A stretch of DNA of 64,000 nucleotides from Selenomonadales bacterium 4137-cl (GTDB taxonomy: Bacteria > Bacillota > Negativicutes > Sporomusales > UBA7701): NCBI GenBank assembly GCA_032334055.1, contig JAUOZS010000001.1, positions 1,710,501-1,774,500 on the forward strand, given 5' to 3'. Positions 36,000-43,947 of this stretch are shown piece after piece. Position numbers and translations under genes: made by a program. Below the pieces are notes generated by a model. The model saw nothing but the letters and a program-made list of their open reading frames with translations, was not told where the DNA came from and did no database searches. Position 1 is the stretch's first letter. Every line of letters starts with the position of its first letter.

Positions 36000-36362
36000 C
36001 TATCTATGTGCTATATGCTCGATGCCTTGGGAAAGCAGCAGCGAGATATGGTCATCGTCGAGCGAGTACCAGACCATTTTCCCCTCCTTGCGGTATTTGA
36101 CCAGCCGGGTGCTTCGCAGCAGCCGGAGTTGGTGCGAAACCGCCGACTGGCTCATCTGGACCACGGCGGCGATATCGCACACGCATAGCTCTCGTTTGGA
36201 CAGCGCGTGCAGAATCTTAATCCTGGTGGGGTCACCCAGCATCTTGAATATTTCGGCCAGTTGATGAACGGCCTCTTCGGAAAGCATCTCCGCCTTGGCC
36301 AGGCAGATGTTCTGGGGGTGTTCACACAGTTGTTCGCAGACATCGCACTCTTGCTCTTTCAA
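36000..36362 (-). CDS. ArsR/SmtB-family metal repressor, CadC-like
   Basis: A 120-residue repressor. TTG 36362 was chosen because GGTGGTGA lies upstream and the start QECDVCEQLCEHPQ then matches the N-terminal Cys arm of CadC; the frame is open further upstream. The winged helix has the metal-site helix ELCVCDIAAVV, the ELCVC motif that binds Cd/Pb, and the recognition helix SQSAVSHQLRLLRS. It should release DNA on binding Cd, Pb or Zn and so open the efflux operon. Confidence 0.9.
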   Translation of the reverse strand: MKEQECDVCEQLCEHPQNICLAKAEMLSEEAVHQLAEIFKMLGDPTRIKILHALSKRELCVCDIAAVVQMSQSAVSHQLRLLRSTRLVKYRKEGKMVWYSLDDDHISLLLSQGIEHIAHR

Positions 36363-36377
36363 AGTATCACCACCAAC

Positions 36378-36399
36378 ATATGAATAACTGTTCACGCAT
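36378..36399. promoter_or_regulatory. Possible operator for the CadC-like repressor
   Basis: ATATGAATAACTGTTCACGCAT is an imperfect dyad of the general SmtB/ArsR kind (TGAA ... TTCA) just upstream of the repressor gene. The arms match only partly. Confidence 0.35.
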
Positions 36400-36434
36400 A
36401 AATTATATGCCACCTCTGCCGCGTTGGTCAATAT

Positions 36435-36743
36435 CTATTTAGCGGTTTTTTCAAACCGCCGGGCGTAGGCCCGGTTCTCCTCCACGCGAACTACCTTATA
36501 CCATTGGCCGTCCCCGGTCAGGTATTCGTCGCCGACGCTCACGACCACGGTCGAGACAAAGGCCAGAGGTTTATCTCCGGCCTCTTCAATGATGATATAG
36601 TAGTCGTATGGTTTTTCCTGACCCTCCATAGGTTTGCGCTCTGGCGTCAGGGAGGAGACGTAGTAGCCGATGGCTAATCCAAATAGTATAAGAACTATTG
36701 CCGCCCAAAAGATATACTTTGCCCCCCTGCTCGCGAAGACCAT
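36435..36743 (-). CDS. Small single-helix membrane protein with stalk recognition domain
   Basis: A 102-residue protein; ATG 36743 follows GGGAGGGAC. One helix (YIFWAAIVLILFGLAIGYYVSS region) lies near residues 10-30. The soluble C-terminal part (FVSTVVVSVGDEYLTGDGQWYKVVRVEEN) forms strands. It resembles small SipL/SPOCS-free 'stage' proteins only loosely; the family is not recognised. It is upstream of the CadC-like gene on the same strand. Confidence 0.65.
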   Translation of the reverse strand: MVFASRGAKYIFWAAIVLILFGLAIGYYVSSLTPERKPMEGQEKPYDYYIIIEEAGDKPLAFVSTVVVSVGDEYLTGDGQWYKVVRVEENRAYARRFEKTAK

Positions 36744-36987
36744 ACACGTCCCTCCCTGTCGAGCATGATTCAATTTTTGCCGACGCGTTCCCGGCGACCG
36801 CTGCCTTAATGGGTGTTTGACGGCTGCCTGATATTACTGTTTCCCTGTCAAGCGAATCTTAGCATACGTTATCAAGGGGCTGGTGCGAATCGCTTTGCCT
36901 TCACCCGGGCGCCAGTTGCTGATTCTTTCCGCCTCCAGAGGTCATTTGCCCGGAATGTAAGCAATACTAAATAAGAGAGGTGAGACA

Positions 36988-37911
36988 ATGCACCAGCATA
37001 ACCGCGGTCATACCGGGAGGCAAAACAGAAAAGGGCTATTGATATCGTTCATTTTGACCGCGACTATCATGGTCGTGGAGTTTGTCGGCGGCATGATCAC
37101 CAACAGCCTGGCCCTCATTTCGGACGCCGGCCACATGCTGAGCGACGCCGGCGCACTGCTGCTGAGCCTTTTGGCGGTCTCGTACGCCGCCAGGCCCCCA
37201 AGCCCCAGCAAGACTTTCGGGTTTTACCGCTTCGAGATTCTGGCGGCATTGCTCAACGGCGCCACGCTTTTCCTCATCGCCGGCATTATCATGTGGGAGG
37301 CTTACCACCGGATATGGCAGCCGCCTGCCGTCCAGAGCGGAACGATGGTCATCATCGCCGCCATCGGCCTCTTGACTAATTTAACGAGCGCGTGGGCGCT
37401 CACCCACCACGGTGACACCGGCAACGTCAACGTCCGCAGCGCCTACCTGCACATTCTGGGAGATGCGCTGGGCTCGGTGGGAGCGATAACCGCCGGGGCG
37501 TTGATTTACTTTTTCCAGTGGAACTGGGCCGATCCTCTCGTAAGCGTCGTCGTCGGTTTACTCATCCTAAGGAGCGCATGGCATGTAATGGAGGAGGCGC
37601 TCCGTGTACTGATGGAAGGAACGCCGCCGACCATCGACTGGGAAGATGTCAAAGGCACGCTGATGAAAATCCCCAACGTCAAAGATGTCCATGACCTTCA
37701 TATCTGGTCGCTTACCTCCGGGGTCGATTCCCTAACCTGTCATTTACTCGTGGAACCGGGCAAAGATCCCCAGCAAATCCTGAAGACTTCCGTCAAGATA
37801 ATCGCGGAAAAATTCCAGATTGAGCATACTACGATCCAGGTAGAGACCGAGGATTTTAATCATGGGGTTTGTTCCGCATCTGCCTGCATGCTTTCCAGAA
37901 GCAGGATGTAA
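36988..37911 (+). CDS. Cation diffusion facilitator family metal exporter
   Basis: A 307-residue CDF transporter with AGAGGTGAG before ATG 36988. Six helices carry the zinc-site motifs HMLSD (in SDAGHMLSDAGALL) and HILGD (in SAYLHILGDALGSVG). A His-rich start (MHQHNRGH) and a cytoplasmic dimer domain (VKDVHDLHIWSL) fit the CzcD/ZitB group, which exports Zn, Cd or Co in exchange for protons. It is divergent from the metal-ATPase operon. Confidence 0.93.
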   Translation: MHQHNRGHTGRQNRKGLLISFILTATIMVVEFVGGMITNSLALISDAGHMLSDAGALLLSLLAVSYAARPPSPSKTFGFYRFEILAALLNGATLFLIAGIIMWEAYHRIWQPPAVQSGTMVIIAAIGLLTNLTSAWALTHHGDTGNVNVRSAYLHILGDALGSVGAITAGALIYFFQWNWADPLVSVVVGLLILRSAWHVMEEALRVLMEGTPPTIDWEDVKGTLMKIPNVKDVHDLHIWSLTSGVDSLTCHLLVEPGKDPQQILKTSVKIIAEKFQIEHTTIQVETEDFNHGVCSASACMLSRSRM

Positions 37912-37927
37912 AGGCATAGAGGAAAAA

Positions 37928-37955
37928 GAGAAGTCGCGATGAATCGCGGCTTCTC
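37928..37955 (+). terminator. Hairpin after the CDF gene
   Basis: GAGAAGTCGCGAT pairs with ATCGCGGCTTCTC (one mismatch) around a 2-base gap. It is strong, but no T-run follows. Confidence 0.5.
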
Positions 37956-38021
37956 TCGTGTCTGCTTGGTCTGGTGGTGCACGCCAAACTTCTCTCGCAC
38001 CTCCTTGGTATTTGTTCCAGC

Positions 38022-38050
38022 TTTATTTAGCTGGCCCGGTGTATTATAAT
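38022..38050 (+). promoter_or_regulatory. Promoter of the DUF881 gene
   Basis: TTTATT (38022-38027), 17 bases, TATAAT (38045-38050), 32 bases before the start codon. The -35 is poor, the -10 perfect. Confidence 0.5.
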
Positions 38051-38082
38051 AAGCCGTAAAGTCTACTTCGAAGCGAGGAAAC

Positions 38083-38766
38083 ATGGTGATTAAGCAGGGC
38101 AAAGGCGCGATAACGCTGGTGTGCGTGGTGCTGGGCATAATGCTAGCGGTGCAGTTCCGCACAACACAGAATATTAGCTCCTCTGTCCGTCAGCTGCGGG
38201 CTGAGGATCTTGTCAAGCAGCTCGGCCAGGTTGAAAATGAGCGTGACGCTCTCCTAAACGAAATACGCCAATTGAAAGAAGCCTTGGGCGGTGGATCTAC
38301 CTCTGCTCAGCTTGCCAGCATTAACGCCAGGGCGGGGTTTATACCATTAGACGGCCCCGGAGTAATCGTCACCATGGACGACAGTAAAGTGCCCGGAGTT
38401 CCGGGAAAGAATCCGCTCCTGTTTGTGATCCGAGACGAAGATATACTGAAAATCCTCAACGAACTTTGGGCGGCTGGCGCTGAGGCGATATCCATTAACG
38501 GTCAGCGCCTGGTTGCTTCATCGGAAGTCCGCACCGCTGGCAACGCTATTCTCGTCAACGGCACCTCCATCGCTTCGCCTTTCGTAGTCAGTGCCATCGG
38601 CGAGCCGGAGACTCTCGAAAACTCACTGAAGCTGCGGGGTGGCGTAATAGAAACGCTCCAGATATGGGGAATCCAGATTTCGGTGAAGAGAGAGGCCAGC
38701 GTCCGGGTCCCCGCATATAAAGGCATATTTAAGTTCGAACATGCCAAGCCTCAGGAAGAGAAGTAG
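38083..38766 (+). CDS. DUF881 family protein (YlxW/YlxX-like)
   Basis: A 227-residue protein with GAGG before ATG 38083. An N-terminal helix (residues about 9-25) is followed by a coiled coil (VKQLGQVENERDALLNEIRQL). Then comes the DUF881 domain with GPGVIVTMDDSK, VIRDEDILKILNELWAAGAEAISINGQ (in two parts) and the C-terminal GGVIETLQIWGIQISV. In Firmicutes such genes lie near division or sigma-G loci; the role is unknown. Confidence 0.88.
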   Translation: MVIKQGKGAITLVCVVLGIMLAVQFRTTQNISSSVRQLRAEDLVKQLGQVENERDALLNEIRQLKEALGGGSTSAQLASINARAGFIPLDGPGVIVTMDDSKVPGVPGKNPLLFVIRDEDILKILNELWAAGAEAISINGQRLVASSEVRTAGNAILVNGTSIASPFVVSAIGEPETLENSLKLRGGVIETLQIWGIQISVKREASVRVPAYKGIFKFEHAKPQEEK

Positions 38767-38800
38767 CCGGCACTCCTGCAATTTCTTCATAGGCAATTTT

Positions 38801-38834
38801 AAAGAGCAAACAGTCCGTCTGTTTGCTCTTTTTG
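38801..38834. terminator. Terminator after the DUF881 gene
   Basis: The 13-bp stem AAAGAGCAAACAG (38801-38813) pairs with 38819-38831 and runs into TTTTT. Confidence 0.92.
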
Positions 38835-38838
38835 ACGC

Positions 38839-39300
38839 TTATGGCAGATACCCCTGTAGGTCGGTCGGAAAGCCGTTGACGCGGACCTCGAAGTGAAGGT
38901 TGGGCCGTCGGCTTCATCCTTTTGTGATTCCAGGTCGTCGAGCATCGAGCGCTTACCCTGGTAGCGGGAGGCCACCGGCATCCTTTTTTCAACCGCAACC
39001 TTCCTCAGTTCCTGTATCGCCACGACAGCCCGTTCCAGCTCCTTCTTCTGGGCGATCGACTCTCGTTCAGCCATGGTTTTGGCGATAAGCTCAGCGTCAG
39101 GCTGAAGGATGCGCCGCAGAAAGTCGTATCGAGTGGAGAAGTCGGAGAGATCAGACGCGCCGACGAGAATGTCGAAGTAGCTTACCTGCCCGTACATGTA
39201 AAAGTCGCGCATTCTTTTGTTAAGCATCTGGGTATGGCTGTCCGGACCCTTTTCGGTTTTTTCCAACAGCTGGTGGTTTCCTTGATCTGCCTCTGAGTAG
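38839..39300 (-). pseudogene. Remnant of a murein-hydrolase activator / M23 peptidase gene
   Basis: On the minus strand a coiled-coil region of the EnvC/PcsB type is readable (KRMRDFYMYGQVSYFDILV, then SDFSTRYDFLRRIL). The frame then jumps: 38839-38900 in another frame reads PNLHFEVRVNGFPTDLQGYLP and a stop, the normal end of an M23 catalytic domain. The middle of the catalytic domain is missing and the N-terminal signal is gone, so it is a decayed gene. The upstream edge meets dispersed repeat copy B. Confidence 0.8.
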
Positions 39301-39328
39301 TCACACGCCTGCTCTCGACGGAAAGAAG

Positions 39329-39370
39329 CTCCCCGCGCTTCGCTTCGATATATGCAAGGCATCTTAGGAC
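39329..39370. repeat. Dispersed hairpin repeat, copy B
   Basis: CCCCGCGCTTCGCTTCGATA followed by TATGCAAGGCATCTTAGG matches the copy at 29408-29450 and in part 1284-1330. It adjoins the broken end of the M23 pseudogene. Confidence 0.55.
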
Positions 39371-39505
39371 TTGAGTCTTAGAAAAATGAGGAGTTTAATT
39401 CTGGAAATCGATTATCAAATACAGATATACTGTTAATAATAGGAGCTTACGACAATGGAGTAAGTTTTCTGCTGGTGAAATTTGTATCTGCCGGAGGATC
39501 GCGGT

Positions 39506-40048
39506 GTGAGTTACCAACTTGGCTACTTAGACATCTTCAAAGCACAATTGCCTGTTCTGCTTATTACATTCTTAATAATCGGTCTTTTAACAGCCATCGT
39601 CGGAACAGCAACGAAAAACGAAGACCATAAATATTTATTAAAACCGAAATGGATTTTTGCTGGATTATCCTTACCATCCATATTACTACTGTCTGTCCTG
39701 GTTTTAACGCAGGTGAATAGCGGATGGACCTTGGAAAGCAATGGTCAACTACAAATAAAGGCTTATGCAACAAGGACCATCAAAATAGACAATATTAAGG
39801 TCGAACTTTCGGATAGCAGGGGGCAATGGTATCCTGTTCATCGCAAGCACGGATATGGTACTAATGATTTAGCAACAGGGTGGTTCACCCTCAGAAACGG
39901 TATCGAAGCGTTAGCTTTCCTTCATTTAGCATCCCCACAAATTGTTCATATAATAGCTGATGGTCAACACTACATACTGGCTCATCCTGGAGTTGAATGC
40001 CTATACTCCGAGTTATTAAATCGTGGTGCATCAGTGATGCCTCGCTAA
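39506..40048 (+). CDS. Two-helix membrane protein with PH-like extracytoplasmic domain
   Basis: A 180-residue protein. GTG 39506 follows GGAGGATCGCG; TTG 39482 is a poorer start. Two helices (residues about 15-35 and 50-70) precede a beta-rich C-terminal domain (LQIKAYATRTIKIDNIKVELS, split around the middle). The pattern resembles bacterial PH-like domains in YdbT/DUF-type membrane proteins, but the match is weak. Its base composition is more AT-rich than its neighbours, suggesting acquisition. Confidence 0.6.
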   Translation: MSYQLGYLDIFKAQLPVLLITFLIIGLLTAIVGTATKNEDHKYLLKPKWIFAGLSLPSILLLSVLVLTQVNSGWTLESNGQLQIKAYATRTIKIDNIKVELSDSRGQWYPVHRKHGYGTNDLATGWFTLRNGIEALAFLHLASPQIVHIIADGQHYILAHPGVECLYSELLNRGASVMPR

Positions 40049-40340
40049 TTTCAAATGTCGCCAAGTAGTCTCCCCCTCCCCTTTCGCCTTGTGGTATAGA
40101 TGCTTCTGTTTGCTTGCATATCACTCTTTGCCTCCACGACGAAGAAGCGGCGTCCTGGTTGGCGGGCATAACGCTCGCCCGATTCGCGTGGAGCTAAAGA
40201 AGTACTCTTTTGCTATCCAATAGGCGGGCTGACCGCTGCCACCTATTAGTCCAGCGCCTTCTTGTATACTACCACAGCAGGAGGATTATGGCGCCCACTA
40301 GCAGAATATGTAAGTTAGAATAAACTAAGGAGGTGCCGCT
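40049..40340. other. Gene-free stretch
   Basis: No frame with a start and ribosome site was seen in this 290-bp gap. It ends with the strong AAGGAGGTG site belonging to the broken small ORF at 40342. Confidence 0.5.
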
Positions 40341-40341
40341 A

Positions 40342-40520
40342 ATGAGAATATAAACACATATCCACACGATTATTACGACAGAGTCAACAGGCTGTGCAAC
40401 CATCTGGAAAGCCGCGGTTTGGACCAATTTACGAAAGCGCGATATCTGAAGGAACTCGAAGCTCTGCTGAACGAAAGAATGAAGGTCGTAAAAACTGAAA
40501 GACTGCGCAGGAATGGGTAG
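40342..40520 (+). pseudogene. Small helical ORF with a frameshift at its start
   Basis: A consensus AAGGAGGTG sits 6 bases before ATG 40342, but that frame ends after three codons (MRI, stop). One base back, the frame from 40341 reads a protein-like 60-residue helix (NTYPHDYYDRVNRLCNHLE, then FTKARYLKELEALLNERMK) to TAG 40520. A one-base change near the start, or a non-standard start, would join them. A terminator follows at 40542. It may be a recently broken gene or a sequencing error. Confidence 0.55.
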
Positions 40521-40541
40521 CTTAGCATTATATATCAACCC

Positions 40542-40570
40542 GGGCATATCGCATGATATGCCCCTTTTGT
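40542..40570 (+). terminator. Terminator after the small ORF
   Basis: GGGCATATC (40542-40550) pairs with GATATGCCC (40555-40563); CCTTTTGTTT follows. Confidence 0.75.
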
Positions 40571-40628
40571 TTGCCCGGCATTTTCCCGCGTGGGCGTATT
40601 TTTCGTCCTGCGGCTGACCACAATAATA

Positions 40629-40847
40629 ATGCAAATCTGGCCGAAGGATGTGGTCGTCTTGTCCATCAAGTCCTCCGATAAGTCGAATTCCACCCGCCAC
40701 CTGTACGAATTCGCCGCAGAAGTCGCCAATTTTGGCAGTCTCACCGACAAAATGCGGGCGGCCGAAGACAGTACCGACGCCACCGCCGCGAAAAACGCCG
40801 CCGCGAAATGGAAGCAGAGCCGTGGACAGACAGATCCCCTGGTTTAG
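40629..40847 (+). CDS. Small protein of unknown function
   Basis: A 72-residue frame from ATG 40629; the ribosome site is weak. The product reads like a real soluble protein (MQIWPKDVVVLSIKSSDKS, then HLYEFAAEVANFGSLTDKMR) with an Ala/Lys-rich end. No family recognised. It overlaps the next small ORF by 26 bases. It lies just upstream of the spore-coat pair. Confidence 0.45.
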   Translation: MQIWPKDVVVLSIKSSDKSNSTRHLYEFAAEVANFGSLTDKMRAAEDSTDATAAKNAAAKWKQSRGQTDPLV

Positions 40848-40959
40848 CAACGATATCTACGAATCCGACCTCGCGGCGGACGATGAAATGGCGGTGGAAC
40901 CAGAAGTCCAGTCGGATGAGGAAGACAACTTTTGGGGTAACATGATCTTCCCTATTTGA
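40822..40959 (+). CDS. Very small acidic protein
   Basis: A 45-residue frame from GTG 40822, with GGAAG upstream. The sequence is highly acidic (DDEMAVEPEVQSDEEDNFW) and ends NMIFPI. It is followed by a terminator at 40966, which supports a gene end here. Unknown; possibly a small spore protein given the coat genes downstream. Confidence 0.4.
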   Translation: MDRQIPWFSNDIYESDLAADDEMAVEPEVQSDEEDNFWGNMIFPI

Positions 40960-40965
40960 CCGGCA

Positions 40966-41000
40966 AAATACGCGTCGCGCCGTGAGGGGCGCGCGTATTT
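40966..41000 (+). terminator. Terminator before the coat genes
   Basis: AAATACGCG (40966-40974) pairs with CGCGTATTT (40992-41000) with further GC pairs inside; TATTC follows. Confidence 0.75.
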
Positions 41001-41072
41001 TATTCTCCCGGAATGCATAGTCAGGCGCTCCGGCAGGCATATTACAGGTAGCAATTTTCGGAGGTGACCGCA

Positions 41073-41303
41073 ATGCCCCAACCCGTCAGCCTTTCCTCCA
41101 AGGAAAGGGCTTACTTGCAGGACGCCCTGCAAATGGAAAATCTCTGCATCGCCAAATGCGGGGTTTATGCCGACCAGTGCAACAACCAGGCCATGAAATC
41201 ACTGCTCTTTGACGTCGCCCGCAACAAGCGGCAGCACGCCAACCGTCTCAAACAGCTCCTCGGCCGGCAGTCCGCTCCCCCCGCCGGTCGACAATACCAA
41301 TAA
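41073..41303 (+). CDS. Small CotF-like spore-coat protein
   Basis: A 76-residue protein with GGAGGTGACC before ATG 41073. The helix pair (YLQDALQMENLCIAKCGVYAD, read in two pieces, and SLLFDVARNKRQHANRLKQLL) is the four-helix-like pattern of the Coat_F family. Cysteines sit in the first helix. It is paired with a second coat gene 14 bases downstream, so both probably form one mother-cell operon. Confidence 0.72.
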   Translation: MPQPVSLSSKERAYLQDALQMENLCIAKCGVYADQCNNQAMKSLLFDVARNKRQHANRLKQLLGRQSAPPAGRQYQ

Positions 41304-41317
41304 CAGAGGTGATGTCG

Positions 41318-41803
41318 ATGCCAAACCGTCCCCCTTCCAAAGCCAACCGTAACCGCCTATCCGACCGCGATATGCTCCTGGACCTACTCGTCACGGAAAA
41401 GTACATGTCACACCTATATGATCACGCCATTATGGAAGCAGCCGGCGACACCGTCCGCGACACCTTTGTCGCCCTTCAACACGACGAGCACGACACTGCG
41501 CAGATCCTATTCGACTTCATGCACCAGCACGGCTGGTACACAACCGGCGCCAACCGCCAAAAATCCGGCCGTCGACTGCAGGAAGGCCAGCCATTGTCAG
41601 GCGGACGTCCGCAAAAGGTCGCGCAGGGAGGCCCGCAACAACCCAGGTTCGACAGCAGCTACGCCGTCGCCAGCGGCACGCGCCGCCTCGGGCAGAACTT
41701 CGGGAAAAACCGCGGCCATGGTCAGGGCAACAGGCAACCAGCCTGGAACGGCCGAAACGAGCAACGGTACTACGAACACAATCCTGAATGGGATTACCAA
41801 TAG
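41318..41803 (+). CDS. CotF family spore-coat protein
   Basis: A 161-residue protein from ATG 41318 behind AGAGGTGAT; ATG 41312 is an alternative. The first 80 residues form the Coat_F domain (LSDRDMLLDLLVTEKYMSHL, then FVALQHDEHDTAQILFDFMHQHGWY). The second half is a Gly/Gln/Asn/Arg-rich tail ending in Tyr-rich NEQRYYEHNPEWDYQ, typical of coat proteins that cross-link or self-assemble. A mother-cell sigma factor probably controls it, but I could not pick out a promoter. Confidence 0.87.
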   Translation: MPNRPPSKANRNRLSDRDMLLDLLVTEKYMSHLYDHAIMEAAGDTVRDTFVALQHDEHDTAQILFDFMHQHGWYTTGANRQKSGRRLQEGQPLSGGRPQKVAQGGPQQPRFDSSYAVASGTRRLGQNFGKNRGHGQGNRQPAWNGRNEQRYYEHNPEWDYQ

Positions 41804-41806
41804 CGC

Positions 41807-41833
41807 AAAAACCAGGACATAGTCCTGGTTTTT
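41807..41833. terminator. Bidirectional terminator
   Basis: AAAAACCAGGAC (41807-41818) pairs perfectly with GTCCTGGTTTTT (41822-41833) between convergent genes. Confidence 0.92.
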
Positions 41834-41860
41834 GTTCGCAATCAAAGTAGCGGCCGGACG

Positions 41861-42865
41861 CTAAAATGCTACCTCCAGCGCATCCAGCACCCTTTGGATT
41901 GGCGTGAACATCGTCGCCTGCTCCGAACCCGCGAACAGTAGTCCGACAGCGAAGTTATCCTCGCTCAGCACCAGCGATCCGCTGTCTCCCGGCAAACTCA
42001 TCGGGCCGGCCAGCAACTGGTCGGCGAACACACCGTACTCGCCGTAATTCATCTCCACCCTGAGCGTCACATCAGTGGCAAGAATAATACTCGAGGTCAA
42101 ACCGGAACTCCGGCCGCTCTTTTTTACCGGCATCCCTATCTCGGTTTCCCTGACGCCTTGCACGTCACCCACTTCGAAAACATCGGCCGCCACAGCGTCG
42201 GCCGCCACTGGGGCAGCTACTGCGCAGTCGACCATATTGGGGGTTTCGTTGTCGCGCCAAACCTGCACCCGGTACTGTGGCTTAAAAGCGCCGATAAACT
42301 TATTCACCAGCGCTTCGAAGGTTCTGGCTATCCGGCATAGGGGTGGAACGGCCTGGCTATGAAGCGGTACGAAACGCTGCAGATGGCCGATCACGGACGT
42401 ATCCCGGCTGCCGCCGTCGTAAAGGGCCGGTTGCAGGATGGCGTCACCGGCCTCCGCCCGCCCGTCCGCGCCGTTCGTCAGGTTGGCAAGCACATGGTTG
42501 TTGGATAGGATGAGCGACTCACCCGTGGCACGGTCGCGAACCAGCGCTCCGAACGTTCCCGCCGAAACCTTGTAATGGCCGATACTTATTCCCGGACGGG
42601 CCGGACGGTGCTCTCCCGTGCGCTCGGTGCCGAGCAGGCGGATGTCGCCCACCTCAATCACGTCGCTCACCGCGCCGGCTACTCGCTTCGGCACCAACGC
42701 CGCCCTGGCGAGGTCGCTACGGGGATACTTCTTCCTCACCAGGACAACAACCGCCTCCTGGCCGGTGCTTTCCCCCCTCACCATTTTTATCCCCCGGCCG
42801 ACGCCGACAACGTTATCAATCAGGACCAGTTCCCTGTAAAGGGCCGGCCAATCAATCTCTTTCAC
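41861..42865 (-). CDS. Trypsin-like (chymotrypsin-fold) serine protease homolog
   Basis: A 334-residue protein; GTG 42865 follows GGGAGGTGAGG. The catalytic triad is readable as His in SNNHVLAN, Asp in MVDCAVA and Ser in PGDSGSLV. There is no signal peptide and a long insert between His and Asp. Similar cytoplasmic proteases of this Nal1-like type occur in Firmicutes with unknown substrates. The first 60 residues (NVVGVGRGIKMVRG) may form a regulatory domain. Confidence 0.8.
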   Translation of the reverse strand: MKEIDWPALYRELVLIDNVVGVGRGIKMVRGESTGQEAVVVLVRKKYPRSDLARAALVPKRVAGAVSDVIEVGDIRLLGTERTGEHRPARPGISIGHYKVSAGTFGALVRDRATGESLILSNNHVLANLTNGADGRAEAGDAILQPALYDGGSRDTSVIGHLQRFVPLHSQAVPPLCRIARTFEALVNKFIGAFKPQYRVQVWRDNETPNMVDCAVAAPVAADAVAADVFEVGDVQGVRETEIGMPVKKSGRSSGLTSSIILATDVTLRVEMNYGEYGVFADQLLAGPMSLPGDSGSLVLSEDNFAVGLLFAGSEQATMFTPIQRVLDALEVAF

Positions 42866-42924
42866 CGCCTCACCTCCCGAACATCTAGTTTATGATATGC
42901 GGATACGGTAAAGGCGGCAACTTG

Positions 42925-43860
42925 CTAGCCTTTCGTCAGTCTGCCGATTTCCCCGATCAACTCCCACGCCGCCTTGGCGCCGCGGGCAATGCACTGCGCC
43001 ATGTAGCCGTTCTGCTTGAAGCCGATATCGAAGACTTCGGGGCGAATCACTATGTCGGCGTACCTGACGCCTTTCAGCAACGTCACCTCGCGGTTCATTA
43101 TATCGATGCACTGGAGAACGATCTCGCTCACTGTCCGCAAATCCTCGTTCGGCTGCCCGGAATACCCCAGATCGACCGCAATTATGACCTCCGCCCCCAT
43201 ATGATGCAGGATATCGGTCGGCAGATTATTCTTTACCGCTCCGTCTACAAGCAGCAGCCCGCGGTACTTCTTGGGGGAAAAAATCCCCGGCACGGAAATG
43301 CTGGCCCGTACCGCCTCGCTCAGCGGCGCGGCGGTAAAATACCTGGCGTTCAATATTTCCCGCCAGCCTTCGCGGGGGCTCACGAAAAAAACGGTATCCC
43401 CGGAAATAGCGTCGACCGCCGTTACCGCCAACGGTATCCGCGTGTCTTTGAATGTCTTCCGTTGCACCAGGCCGGCCAGGTAGCGCTCGATTTTGTCGCC
43501 CTTTACGATGCCACCGGGAAGTACCGACCAGAAGCGCGCCCGGTTGCCGAACAGCCACTTGACCCCCTGCTTGAATAGCTCCCCCACGGTAAGCTTAAGG
43601 TCGATGAGTTCACCCGCCTTCAAGGTCGCCGCCATCGATTCGAGTTCGCGGGCCTGGTAGCCGCAGGCGTACAGCGTGGCGATGACCGCCCCTGCGCTGG
43701 TGCCTGCAATCATATCGACGGGAATATTGTTTTCGGCCAGCACCCGGAGCACCCCGATGTGGGCCGCGCCCCTCACCCCGCCGCCGCTGAGAGCCACTCC
43801 CACCTTAGGCCGACGGCCGTATCCCCGCCCGTTAACCTTTACTACTATCCTCTCCCCCAC
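42925..43860 (-). CDS. Patatin-like phospholipase (RssA type)
   Basis: A 311-residue lipid hydrolase. GTG 43860 has AGAGGAGG upstream. The oxyanion loop (SGGGVRGAAHIGVL), nucleophile motif GTSAG and the Asp of LLVDGAVKNNLP form the patatin Ser-Asp dyad. No membrane segment. Such proteins cleave phospholipids or lysophospholipids; the physiological substrate is unknown. The protease gene follows on the same strand, 59 bases away. Confidence 0.92.
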   Translation of the reverse strand: MGERIVVKVNGRGYGRRPKVGVALSGGGVRGAAHIGVLRVLAENNIPVDMIAGTSAGAVIATLYACGYQARELESMAATLKAGELIDLKLTVGELFKQGVKWLFGNRARFWSVLPGGIVKGDKIERYLAGLVQRKTFKDTRIPLAVTAVDAISGDTVFFVSPREGWREILNARYFTAAPLSEAVRASISVPGIFSPKKYRGLLLVDGAVKNNLPTDILHHMGAEVIIAVDLGYSGQPNEDLRTVSEIVLQCIDIMNREVTLLKGVRYADIVIRPEVFDIGFKQNGYMAQCIARGAKAAWELIGEIGRLTKG

Positions 43861-43914
43861 CGTCCGCACCTCCTCTTAATATCGTATGAAAGACGTCCGA
43901 ATCGGTGAGAAATA

Positions 43915-43940
43915 GAAAAACCGCTTACCATCGTAAGCGG
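43915..43940 (-). terminator. Terminator after the methyltransferase gene
   Basis: On the minus strand CCGCTTAC pairs with GTAAGCGG (43921-43928 with 43933-43940) and is followed by TTTTTCT. Confidence 0.85.
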
Positions 43941-43947
43941 CCATTGA

